64,000 bases of DNA from Zygnema cylindricum (Eukaryota > Streptophyta > Zygnematophyceae > Zygnematales > Zygnemataceae): positions 5,001-69,000 of the forward strand of contig JBBHKE010001179.1 in the NCBI GenBank assembly GCA_037447655.1, in the 5' to 3' direction. Below the pieces are notes generated by a model, which ran no database searches, was not told the origin of the DNA, and saw only the letters and a list, made by a program, of their open reading frames with translations. The translations under genes and the position numbers were made by a program. This document shows positions 54,243-64,000 of the stretch, in pieces (positions within the stretch are counted from its first letter, which is position 1; every line of letters starts with the position of its first letter).

Positions 54243-56357
54243 CACATACACACACACGCATATATACATATGCATAGAGAGAGAGGGAGAAAGAGAAATA
54301 GATAGATATGTACATATGCATATATATATTGAGAGAGAGAGAGTCAGAGAGATGTATGTATATCTGTGTATATATATGTATATATACATATATATGTATG
54401 TATATATATGTATGTATGTATGTATATGTATGTATGCATGTATGTATGTATGTATGTATATATGCATATATATATGGAAAAGGAGAAAAAATAACAGAGA
54501 GGGGGAGAGGGAGGGGTTTTACCCGTGTGACTTCTCGCATAAACATTTCGGAAAGGGGAATCGACATATTGGCAATCATTGTTCCCGGTCTGTCCCACTA
54601 CAAAACCCCAATTTTTTTTGGGGAGGGAGGGAAATAAATCAGTTATCAATCATCCAAATTATTATTGTCGGTTTTTCAAAAAATAACAAATCACATTTCG
54701 CGTTTTTCTGAAACCAAAATATAAAAAAGATAAACGAGAGAGAAAATGAAAATTAATAGCCCTAAAAGAGCCTAAAAACACCCTTAGTAAAACATAAAAA
54801 GACGTACATTATTGGGAATAAGACGAATTTCGTCGGGTTTTGCGGGAGGCTCCACCACCGGATTATAGGAGAGAGGCATCATTCCGAGCCTCGGATTCGA
54901 AAAACTAATCGCCAATTCCCGGGCAATCTGTACAAAAATTATACAAAATAAAGTACAAAAAAGAAAGAAGAAAAAAATCAGAAAAAAAGCAATGAAAAAG
55001 AAAGAAAAAGCACCAAAAACGATGTTTTCTAAGCAACAAATTGCGTAAAGAAACTGCTGTTTGCTTTGTACTGTTTCGTTTTGATTTGTTTTGCTTTGTT
55101 TAATTCTTATCTTAAATTTCCAAAACTGATATCCCAGACAATGTGCACATGGAAACAGTAATGTCTGCTAAACATAATCCGTAAAGAATCCGTAGAGAAA
55201 ACTCGATAAGTCCCAATTAAACTCGTTTAAACTCACTTTCGAAATCTTGAGATTGGCCGACTCTCCATCTCTTACCTCCTCCCAAAACTATCCAACATCT
55301 TTGTACCGAAACTCAACAAATTCTGACAACAAACGTTTAATAGACAAAAAAACGTTTTAACTAGACAAAACTTGATAAAAAACCCTGTAAACCCACCTTC
55401 GAAATCTTAACGAGGTCGTCCAATCCTCCGTCTGTTACCTCCTCTTCCCCAAAAACTATTCTTTCGGCACATCTCCCTCCCTGGGCCACTACCATCTGCA
55501 TCATCAGATATCCTGCGGTTGTCTCTTGTCGGTCCAACATACTCTGTCGAGGGTAAAAGACGGATAGTGCCGTTTCCTGTAACAGAAAACAAACCACAAT
55601 TGTGTTCCATGTAAGCCGACAATTCTGACATTTCGACATTCACCTCCCTCTCCCTCTCTCTTCGTCGCGGTAAAAGTTTCACGGTACCTCCAAACTATAA
55701 GCTATTGACTGCTACATGCTTTAAGACTATAAAGTAGCTGTTAATTGTTAACTTCGAATGTTATATGTACATATGAATATTAACTGTTAGCTGTGACTGT
55801 AAACTGTTGACTTCGAATGTTATATGTACATGTATACCCGTATATGTGTAACTGTTAAATGTAACTATTTGTAACTGTAAATGTGTAACTATAACAGCAA
55901 ATGTGACTGTGACTCTGACGGTAGCGGTAAGAGTAACTGTAACCCTGACTTTTTCATTTCGCCGTTTATTTGACTGTAACTGTACTTTGTAAATTTATCT
56001 TTAACTAAAAAAATGTGGATTTCTTGAAGAAGACAGTAATTCACATACTAGAAGACAGTAAATATTATAGGAAATGGAAAAATCCTGTAGTTTTCTGACC
56101 TAAAAACCTACAGTGTTCTGACCAAATTAGAGAGAAATACATATGAAAAGCCAAAAAACCCATATAACAACATTCCGACCAAATTTCAGAAAAAACGGAA
56201 AAAAATTTGGTAAAGAAATAGAAAATTGTGTGTTTCTTACCTGCCCTCCGGGCAAAATATGACTGAAGGCGTGGTAGTCAAACTGAGGAAACAGATGCGA
56301 CAAAAGAATGTGACCGGCCTCGTGGACCGCCAATAGCCTCCTTATATCTTCCGGAAC
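53298..56357 (-). CDS. FtsH12-like chloroplast AAA+/M41 zinc metalloprotease, C-terminal exons
   Basis: Six exons, all phase 0: 56241-56357, 55397-55576, 54808-54927, 54523-54597, 53875-53982 and 53298-53387. All have GT-AG edges and lengths divisible by three. Exon 1 carries the zinc motif HEAGH in [19 protein letters not shown] and ends [11 protein letters not shown]. Exon 2: [54 protein letters not shown], where the DDL Asp is the expected third zinc ligand. Exon 3: [34 protein letters not shown]. Exon 4: [20 protein letters not shown]. Exon 5: [20 protein letters not shown]. Exon 6: [20 protein letters not shown]. The order and sequence best fit plant FtsH12, a partner of the inner-envelope FtsHi protein-import motor. 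The protease site looks intact. The AAA domain and N-terminus lie above 56357, beyond or within the gap, and are not visible. Introns are full of microsatellites. Confidence 0.85.
53770..53866. repeat. (GA)n microsatellite in an FtsH12-like intron, 8 bp from a splice donor
   Basis: GA-rich tract ending just below the donor of the 53875-53982 exon. Confidence 0.9.
54172..54475. repeat. (TA)n / (TATG)n compound microsatellite in an FtsH12-like intron
   Basis: About 30 TA units (54172-54235) followed by CACA, GAGA and TATG/TACATA repeats. Apparent Tyr/Ile ORFs are artefacts. Confidence 0.95.
55238..55303 (-). pseudogene. Duplicated exon relic of the FtsH12-like gene
   Basis: The minus strand reads ATAGTTTTGGGAGGAGGTAA, then GGCCAATCTCAAGATTTCGA and AAGTGAG. 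This matches the 3' part of the 55397-55576 exon (ATAGTTTTTGGGGAAGAGGA to ATTTCGAAGGTGGG) with a 6-base deletion and several substitutions. The following intron sequence is similar too, so exon end plus intron were duplicated in tandem. The acidic VTDGGLDDL core is degraded. Confidence 0.75.
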
Positions 56358-57981
56358 CTAAAAAGAAAAAAAATATATATATGTTTGAAGATATGTTTGA
56401 AAACAAGTTTGAAAATATGATTGAAAATATGTTTGAATGTTTCAAAAACACCAGTTTAATTTAAAAAAACAAGAATGTATTGAGAAAAACAGAGAGGTTA
56501 TTCTCTTTCGATTTTGTGTTTACAAAAAGAAGTTTTACGTATCCATCTCCATCTACCCTGGCCCCTCCCCCTCTCCATCTCTCCCTCTCTCCCTCCCTCC
56601 CTCTCTCCCTCCCTCCCTCCCTCCCCTCCATCTCNNNNNNNNNNACATTTGGCAGGAAATTTTAGGTGTTCCTCTAAAACCAAATACGACTCTGTTGTGA
56701 CCTAAACTTCTCCGAGAACGCTTGGACGTTCTTCTTTTTGTCGGTTATTCTCCCTTCTGTTATGAAAACTGTTTTTGGTAAGTTTGTGTTTAATGTTTTA
56801 TTGATGACTACATTTTATTGATCACTTGCATGTATCTTCTTCGAAACAACTGTTAGGATCTACATGATTAAAGGTCTCCTGATCTACAACCTAAATAACT
56901 AACTATGTTAGGGTAACTTTTAAAACTTGGTAGGTGTTTATAATGTACAGAATTTAGGGAATACACGGAATGTATGGAATGCACTTCTATATCGTTTATA
57001 TCGCGATGTCCATATAATGTATAGCGGTTATCGGTGATACGATGTATCAATCAATAAATCCAACATCTAGTCCTCTGGAAATTAGTACATCTAGGATTGT
57101 CAACAAAGCTTCTTCTATGTACGTTCACTAGTTATTTTACATCAGTAGTTATTTTGTAATTTGTGTTTGAATGGTTTTTGTCAAAAGTATTGTCTTCCCT
57201 CTTATTGGCTGTTTTTCTTCTTGCAGGTTCGCAAGAGCCTCTTCAAATCCAGTGTTGTCTCAGCATAAACCAAAATCTCCTTGTGGATTTTAAAGGACGG
57301 TTTACAGAGCTGCCATTGGCTGGGAGGAGAGAGAGAGACAGAGAGAGAGAGGGAGAGAGGGCAGAGATTTCCCACCACAAGGCAGATAACAGCATTTGAT
57401 TTGATGACGGGTGATTGAACTATGTGAGCTTTGTCTTGATGAACCATAAATAGAGAGGATGCATATTGTATACATGTTGGTTGATTAGAAAAGTCAAGAA
57501 AAGTTTACATGATACTGGCTTACATGACCAAACTCAGACGATTTTAAGTTAGTGTGCTTGTTTAAGAATGGAATTTTTAAAATGGATTGTTTAAGATGGA
57601 TACAGTAATTGTAGCTTTCTCGTTGTTTTCTCCTTTTCCTTTTTATTGGAGGATTTCCGGGCTTGCCGGAGCTTCGGAAAGTGGCTCGGTTGTGAACTTT
57701 CCCGGGATTGGTAAGAATGGAAGGAAGGAAGTTGTGAATTCCTGAATCTCCGAGTTGTAGGTTTCGGTTTAATAATTTGCTTTTGTCTTGTACTCCATTT
57801 TCTCGTTCATCTATTTTGTACTAATTAATGTAGAACTGTTAAGAATTTGGTTTTTCCCTTTTTTTGTGAGTTTGTGTTGGGAGTTTGGGAAATAATTTTG
57901 TGATGTACAAATTGGCTTCTCATGGCTTTGCATTTGACTTACATAAAAATGAGAATATACAATTGAATGAAATAAATTTTG
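56358..57981. other. No gene recognised; pyrimidine repeat and assembly gap
   Basis: 56560-56634 is a CCCTCCCT microsatellite that runs into the gap. 57325-57362 is GA-rich. Earlier exons of the FtsH12-like gene are expected on the minus strand but none could be identified. The minus-strand stretch around 57202-57330 (KPSFKIHKEILVYAETTLDL) has a CCCAG acceptor-like edge but no family match. Confidence 0.5.
56635..56644. other. Assembly gap (10 N)
   Basis: Run of N directly after a CCCT microsatellite. The true length is unknown and the gap may hide FtsH12-like exons. Confidence 1.
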
Positions 57982-58620
57982 AAGTGCCCCTATGTGTAAG
58001 AACGAAATTGTGACTTACGTTTGTGATGATTGTATACGTCAACAATAGCTGTGACGGTTGTCAACATCTACTATCTGTGTTGTCACACGTTACTATTTTG
58101 AACCGCTTGTGACGTCGCATGTTTTACTGTGACATTGGAGACGTATTGCCTTCCAGCCTGCGCCGTTTCACGGTCCAAGGAGATGTGCTTTGCCTTTGTG
58201 TCTTCTCTCCGGTGGATGTGAAATGCCATCGGAATTTCGAGACCCCTGCTAAAAAAAAATGTAGCGGACGAAACCTGACAAAACAAAACAAACTGTGTAC
58301 TTTTCTTCGTTGTACTGAACGCAAACGGATAAAACATATCAAAGTGTATATTTCCTCATCGTTTGAAATCGTTTGAATTTTTTGAAAATTTTGACACCTG
58401 CGCATGTGTTCCTATTTGTTTAGCGAAATCATTGAATTAACACACATCGCCGATGTGTTTTAAAGAAAAGTTTGGAGATGACGTTTATTGACGTGGCCGT
58501 GGGTCGAAAAACACAAAACGACAACATGTAGTACATTCTAAGTTCAACGATGACGCAAAATGTACCTCCAATTTTTCCGATTTCCTTGTACAGTTGTAAC
58601 TACGGTGTTACGGCTTTAAG
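57982..58620. mobile_element. GTCCCCATGT-family element, reverse orientation
   Basis: GAAGTGCCCCTATGTGTAAG, GTGACGGTTGTCAACATC, GAATTTCGAGACCCCTGC and the CGACAACATGTAGTACATTC end are the inverse order of 59541-60327. Confidence 0.75.
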
Positions 58621-59527
58621 GGCAAATTCTCATGTTACCGAGACTTAGGCTTGTTACTTTCTTTTTTAGCGAAGATTTTCCGTACTACTTTTAGAGCGTT
58701 CCGCTTTAACGCAATTGAATAAGTACTTCAAATTGTGATAGATGTAGACGCAGGTGTAATTTGTGACGGTTGTAAACGACTACAAACTCGACGGTTGTAG
58801 GCGTGTACTGTAGTTTCATGTGACATTGTAATTGTTTAAGGTTTGTGACATTTTGACGTCACGCTCACTATGACAGGGTAGACGTCACTGAATTCAAATC
58901 TATTTGCCATGGTTTCTCGATCGTGTTTTTTCGTCCTTTCTCACTCTACTTGCCATCAAACTACGCCCAAAAACAGTTAAAAGTAATCTTTTTCAGAGAT
59001 CTTTCATTTGATACCATTATTGCCTTTTTCCATTGCAAGGATTGCGAGATAGACGCGGTAGTGGTAGAGGGAGAGAGAAAGAAGCGCCTTCATGGACTTC
59101 GCTTTTGTGGAATGGCATCCGTTGCTCGAGACCCCCTCCACGCCCCCTACACGGAAAAAAGTACGTACAGGCTGGAAATAAAATGTGGTTTTTTTTTTGG
59201 TACTTCGCGTACTGCAAAAAAGAATTCCAAGCCTTGGACACTTGCGACAACGTCTGCCTATTCGTTCACATCACAGAACTTTAGTTAAAATCACCTCACG
59301 AGTTGATTTGATTATAAGTTTGAATATGACCCCAGAGGGACGCGGAAGTGGGTCGAAACACGCTAAACGATAAACGGCAGTACATTTGAGGTTTCAAGTT
59401 GACTCAAATTTTACCGTGGTAACTTCATTTTTTTGAAACGGCTGCAGATTTTCTCATTGCGGGCTAAGTTTTGGAGAAAAACGACAGGAAAAAACCATTG
59501 TTTTATCACATGGGGACATACCCTTAG
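58616..59527. mobile_element. GTCCCCATGT-family variant element
   Basis: TTTAAGGGCAAATTCTCATG at the left and CACATGGGGACATACCCTTA at the right. The interior CATCAAACTACGCCCAAA is shared with 20818-21620 and 31676-32494. Confidence 0.7.
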
Positions 59528-59540
59528 CCGTATATCCATT

Positions 59541-60327
59541 CTTAGGGTGTGTCCCCATGTGCATAAGTAAGGGTTTTTTCCTGTCGTTTTGCCGTAAAAC
59601 TTAGCGCCGTACTGCCTAAATTGCAACCGTACGAAGGAATCACAAATTTGTAGAGTACAATTTGCGTCATCCCTGAACTTAGGATGTACGAAAAGTTGTC
59701 GTCTTGTGCTTTTCGACCCACTTCGACGACAAAAAACGTCATCTTCAACCTTATCTTTAAAACACATGCGCGATGTGATTTAAAATTAGGTTTTTTCGAT
59801 TGACAAATAGGAACATGTTTTCGCGCGTGCCGTAAATGTCGACAAAAATCCTACGATTTCCAAGGACAAAGAAAAGTACATAGTTCGCTATGTTTTGTCC
59901 GTTTGCGCTCTAATAAGACAAATACAAGGACACAATTTGTTTGGATTTGTCAGTTTTCGTCTAGTACGGATTTCTTTTTTTGCAGGGGTCTTCAAATTCC
60001 GATGCCATTTCACGTCGACTGGACAGGAGACGCGAAGGCAAATCGCATCTTCTTCAACTGTGAAGCTGTCAGGCTGGAATGCGGTACGTCTACAATGTCA
60101 CGGAAAGACATGCGACGTCACACGCAAGTACAAAAAATAACGTGCGAACACAGATTGTAGACGTTGACAACCGTCACAGGTACTGTCGACGTATACAATC
60201 GTCACAAGCGTAAGTTACGATTTCGTCCTTACACACATAGGGACACTTGAAATCCGGGTCCGCCGGATCTGCGCTAAAAAACAAAGTAAGTTCGCTAAGT
60301 TTCAAGTACATGGGGACAAACCCTAAG
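59541..60327. mobile_element. GTCCCCATGT-family TIR element (best copy, 787 bp)
   Basis: Ends CTTAGGGTGTGTCCCCATGT and ACATGGGGACAAACCCTAAG are 20-base inverted repeats with one mismatch. The interior shows CCGTACGAAGGAATCACAAA, TTTGCAGGGGTCTTCAAATT, and a CGTCACAGGTACTGTCGACG motif. Short ORFs are not conserved between copies. Confidence 0.85.
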
Positions 60328-60671
60328 AAATATTAAGGGAGTGGGATTGATATTCGAATTCTATTGGATGTCACATATCTACGGACGCCTAACTGTAATT
60401 TGTGGATTCGGGCTTTAGGCCCGACGAGGGACGGTGACGATAGCAAGAGGACAAATTTGCTATTTCGCTGCGCCTGCGGGTCGCCGCAGGTGTTATGTGT
60501 TGAAAAGCTCCACGTGTTAAGTTCTGAGTAGATACTTTGGGCTGATGCTGGCAGCTGAGGTTTGGAAAATCAAGCGCCGGTTGCCGACAGGTGTGCAGCT
60601 TAACGTCAATTTGTCGTATATGGCCTGTGGAATGAAAGTAAACGTCTACTGACGTGATTGGTTAGGTGTAG
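60328..60671. other. No gene recognised
   Basis: Spacer between TIR elements with locally higher GC (60420-60500). No domain or RNA signal seen. Confidence 0.5.
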
Positions 60672-60872
60672 TACACCGTGAATTCGCTATTAGTGTTAAT
60701 GTTTTTTTAGTCGCGTAAATCCTTTTTTCTCAGAACACACGTGTCAGATTATGGATCTGACGATTGCGATCGAAATTTAAGATTCTCAGCTTTCGATTGG
60801 CTGTCCGAAACTAAAAATCGGACAGGTGTGTACGGAGAAAAATGTTTTGAGTGGCGAAAATTTTCGTAACAC
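60672..60872. mobile_element. Short TACACCG-family element, abutting element F
   Basis: It starts TACACCGTGAATTCGCTATT. The interior GGATCTGACGATTGCGATC and GACAGGTGTGTACGGAGAAA match other copies. The right terminus is lost at the edge of element F. Confidence 0.8.
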
Positions 60873-61495
60873 TACACCGCGAATCGTAATTAGAGTAAAT
60901 TACTCTAATTCGGTCGCTCGAAATTTCGACTCTATCACATCAAATAGAGTAATCGATTCTAATTTTTTCATTATTCTAATTTAGGTGAGGTTTAATTACC
61001 GTAAAAAATTATAATATAGGTTTTTTTTTAAATATTGTGGAGCACGTACGACGTCTGACCGTGCAAAATTGTACCTTTATAAGTAAAAAGGTACAAATAA
61101 TGATTTATTATAATCGCGCTCGCACGTGAAATCGAACTAAACAAAAAAATCAATCACATCGAAAAAAAGCCGTTCGCATAACTCTCGTCCGTCGACAGCA
61201 TCGTCGTCAGTGTGAACATTAACTGACATTCAATGCGACAAATATTATTAGCGTCATAATGACGTCAATACTATACCGGATTGACACATTTTGTACGTCT
61301 ACGTAATTTAGTGTTCATAATTATCGCACACATAATTATCGCCGACATAACCCAATATAGAATAACTAAATAAATTAGAGTAAACTTCATAGTTGAAAAA
61401 ACTCTATCACATAAATTAGCGTTAATTACTCTAATTGTTTTTTTTTGTTTGTTTACTCTAATTTTTTCATTACTCTAATTACGATTCGCGGTGTA
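60873..61495. mobile_element. TACACCG-family TIR element F (623 bp)
   Basis: 26-bp perfect inverted ends including flanking TA (TACACCGCGAATCGTAATTA). The interior shares ATTGTGGAGCACGTACGACG and TAAAAAGGTACAAATAATGA with elements A and B. No transposase. Confidence 0.9.
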
Positions 61496-61496
61496 C

Positions 61497-62035
61497 TACA
61501 CCGCGCATCGTTATTAGTGTTATTATCTCTAATTTGGGTTCTTAAAATCTTGACTTTTTCCGCAATTAGTATACATGATTTTAATTTTTCCTTGACGTTA
61601 ATTGAGGTACCCTACAAAATAGCGTAAAGAACTAAAGTTCAAACAGATCTAAATAGCGCAGTGTACGGTCGATGTCAGACCGTACATAAATGTACCTTTT
61701 CAAGTGAAAATTTTACAAAAAATGAAGTAAATCGGACGCATATGCATAGGAACGTGCGCTAAAAAAACGGGAGTGATCTGACACGTAAAATAGTCTGAAA
61801 TGTACGGATATATAAATTTCACTATGGTGTACGAATTTTTTTATTTTGTACGGATACATATAATGATGTATATAATCGTACAGAAAATTTTCCATTTTTG
61901 CGGTTCCAAATTAGCGTTAACACTGAAATTATATTAAACCTTTTTTTTTTTTTTTCAAATTCTTAATTAGCGTCAATGAAGTATATTTACTTACACACTA
62001 TTTAAACTTTGACACTAATAACGATGCGCGGTGTA
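61497..62035. mobile_element. TACACCG-family TIR element E (539 bp)
   Basis: 24-bp perfect inverted ends including TA (TACACCGCGCATCGTTATTA). It is separated from element F by one base. No coding capacity. Confidence 0.9.
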
Positions 62036-62058
62036 GCGATACACGGTGTACTGTACAG

Positions 62059-62643
62059 TACACCGTGAATCGTTATTAGCCAAATGTAATCTATATCGAC
62101 ACCCCCAAATTTTGACCTCGAAACCTGAAGTAGAATTGTCAAATCTAATTTTTCCTTAACGTTAATTACGGTTCTTGTAAATTAGCGTTAACGATTATGG
62201 CGTACGTATTTCTTGAATAGTGTGGTGTAATGAAGGTGTCCGCTTGTACAGCAATGTACTTCAATAGGAAAACAGTTCGGAAATTTTAGTTAACTTATGT
62301 CGGTTGCATACAGAACTGCTCTTAAAATATATGGTTTTGTACTCGTACTTATTTTAGTGTGTAATTATGAACGGCCTATTAATTATTAACCCGGAAACCC
62401 AAATTATAATCATGGATTAATTATAGTAAAAGGACGCGACGTTGTACGGATTGTCAAGATTTGTACATTTACCTATGTTACTGTGTATACAATTACGACA
62501 GATCCGGTGTACCTAACTCAGCGTTATGGATCAATTACAATTAAAATTTTTTTTATAAATTTTGCAAAACCCAAATTAGCATTATTAACACTAATTAATT
62601 GTTAACACTAATAATTTCTAAACGTTAATAACGATTCACGGTG
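62059..62643. mobile_element. TACACCG-family TIR element G (~585 bp)
   Basis: Left TACACCGTGAATCGTTATTA and right GTTAATAACGATTCACGGTG. The interior CGACACCCCCAAATTTTGAC matches elements A and D. Confidence 0.85.
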
Positions 62644-62796
62644 GTCTAAAGTAATTGTAAAAAAAAGTACGGTCAATACGAAATTTTGTATGATTGTTGT
62701 GGTTCTTGGAATTAACGCATTCGTCTTTCGTAATCACTTATAGTTAATTATCGATCGAAAGGACCATACCGGGAAAAATAATGGCAGAGATGATTG

Positions 62797-63015
62797 TACA
62801 ACGTATATCGCTATTAGGGTTAATTTTTTTTTTTGCCGCTTAAAACATCTTTTTTCTGTACGCACATGTCGATTATGGATCTGCTGATTGCGATTGAAAG
62901 GTAAGATTATCAACTTCTGATTGGCAGTCTCAAATTGAAAATCGGAGAGGTGTGTATGGAAAAGAGATGTTTTGAGTGGCGGAAAATTTATTAACACATA
63001 GCGATTCACGGTCTA
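62797..63015. mobile_element. Short TACACCG-family element (219 bp)
   Basis: Left ATCGCTATTAGGGTTAATTT and right ATAGCGATTCACGGTCTAG. The interior GATCTGCTGATTGCGATTG matches the family; terminal bases have decayed. Confidence 0.85.
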
Positions 63016-63160
63016 GTGGTTATAAGTAGTAAAATACGTGTTAAGCGGTCAATGATTGAAAGTACAGTAATTGTACAAAACATGTATAATCAATACCAAA
63101 TTATGTACAATGACAATGTTTACTCGCAAGTGGAAATAGTGTGATTATTCGTGTATTATG

Positions 63161-63451
63161 CATAGTTCAAAAGTGACGTTTTTATGGTAGGCCTTTGGTC
63201 GGCGCCTTTATCATAAGTTGTGTTATGGGCTCTTCATATGATCTTCTTAGATCGCTACTTTGATCAGCGACCGTCCGATTGTCCGAATTTGACGATGTAA
63301 ATAAATTTGGTCCAAATGTTTGAATTGGTCCAATTTTTTGTCCGAATGTTTTAATTGGTCAGAATACAATATGGGTCTCAACGTCATATTATATGTTTTG
63401 CATACAATAGGCATATTGTGTGGGCCTACTTTCACCTACGTTTGAACTATG
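63161..63451. mobile_element. hAT-like MITE (291 bp) with perfect 8-bp duplication
   Basis: Ends CATAGTTCAAAAGTGACG and CACCTACGTTTGAACTATG; GTATTATG occurs immediately on both sides (63153-63160, 63452-63459). It is an internally deleted relative of 44294-44851 (shared AAGATCACATGA-type and CGGACAGTCGCTGATCAAAG-type interior, inverted). Confidence 0.9.
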
Positions 63452-63459
63452 GTATTATG

Positions 63460-63890
63460 TAAATTACTAATTTACGCTCTAAAGGACAAGAATCGCAAGC
63501 CGTAATAGACAAAATAATCAGAAGTTGTAACCAAACAGGAAGGAACAGTTAATTTTTTGTATCAAATTAGTGTTGTGTGTGTTAATTATCGTTAATGTTT
63601 CGTTGGCTTTGGGTCATCGAACTGATAATACTAGAATAGCGTTGATAAAGTATGTTTCTCTACACTAATAATGTTTATACACTAACAGCGATTCACGGGC
63701 TACTATACTATATACTGCAAGCTAAACGACAATTTTCATGACGATCCTTCCCGCGCGCCATGCACACTAACAATATACCTCCACAAAGAAGTACAAAGTA
63801 TGAATCAGATTAAAAACAAAACAAATTTTTTTTTTTGTTCGTGTACGGTGATAAGCTGAAAATGATCAAACCGGGTAAAAAAGTCTAGAC
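63460..63890. other. No gene; right end of one more TACACCG-family element
   Basis: ACACTAACAGCGATTCACGG at about 63677-63696 is a family right end without an obvious left partner. No gene recognised. Confidence 0.6.
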
Positions 63891-64000
63891 TAGTACACTG
63901 TATATCGCTATTAGTGTTAATGTTTTTTTTGTCGCTTAAAACATTTTTTATCCGTACACACATGTCGAATTGTGGATCTGACGGTTGCGATTGAAATGTA
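63891..64000. mobile_element. Short TACACCG-family element, cut by the window edge
   Basis: GTACACTGTATATCGCTATT then TTGTCGCTTAAAACATTTTT and GGATCTGACGGTTGCGATTG. The right arm lies outside the window. Confidence 0.8.

Noticed and set aside
54067-54711. 214-codon ORF with Tyr-Ile repeats
   Set aside because: Translation of a TA/TATG microsatellite inside an FtsH12-like intron.
57202-57447. Minus-strand ORF as an upstream FtsH12 exon
   Set aside because: It does not match the AAA or linker region of FtsH proteins and its frame includes a GA-repeat; kept only as an unassigned stretch.

Overview
This window is eukaryotic, AT-rich, intron-bearing nuclear DNA, dense in transposable elements and simple repeats. 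Three things point to the green lineage, most likely a streptophyte (charophyte alga or early land plant): an FtsH12-type chloroplast protease gene, secreted proteins with hydroxyproline-rich (SPPPPP)n linkers, and a family whose N-terminal half reads as an NPH3 domain, a plant phototropism-signalling fold. The species is not identifiable by reading. Two runs of 10 N (26398-26407, 56635-56644) are assembly gaps.

Layout. 1-8.1 kb: purine-rich microsatellites, a small inverted-repeat element, a ~180-bp tandem repeat and a possible exon remnant. 8.2-13.4 kb: three tandem minus-strand genes, each joining a PAN/Apple-like domain, a proline-rich linker and an F5/8C (F-type lectin) domain, with a tRNA-type SINE between two of them. 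14.3-20.8 kb: a decayed Ty1/copia retrotransposon. 20.8-26 kb: a non-autonomous DNA-element cluster, then NPH3-WD40 gene copy 1. 26.5-31.6 kb: a second copia copy. 31.7-36.8 kb repeats the 20.8-26 kb block and ends in NPH3-WD40 copy 2. 38.5-39.9 kb: divergent copy 3 on the opposite strand. 41-46.4 kb: nested terminal-inverted-repeat (TIR) elements. 47.1-50.4 kb: copy 4, in an inverted duplicate of the copy 2 block, interrupted by a terminal-repeat retrotransposon in miniature (TRIM). 53.3-56.4 kb: six phase-0 exons of the FtsH12-like gene. 57.9-64 kb: more nested TIR elements.

Main observations. (1) The TRIM inside copy 4 has a perfect 5-bp target duplication, a 3'-end initiator-Met tRNA primer site, and a tRNA-like sequence with Pol III A and B boxes in each terminal repeat. 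It looks like a tRNA-bearing analogue of Cassandra, whose LTRs carry 5S rRNA. (2) The copia elements seem to be primed from the anticodon arm of the initiator-Met tRNA (half-tRNA priming), and their gag start codon lies inside the LTR. (3) NPH3-WD40 is an unusual domain pairing; it is present four times and every copy is disabled. (4) The two arms of the inverted duplication supply empty and filled sites for the same insertions, which fixes the target site of the most abundant TIR family as TA.

Probably functional genes here are the three lectin-like genes and the FtsH12-like gene (only its C-terminal part is visible). Everything else I can assign is repeat or pseudogene.
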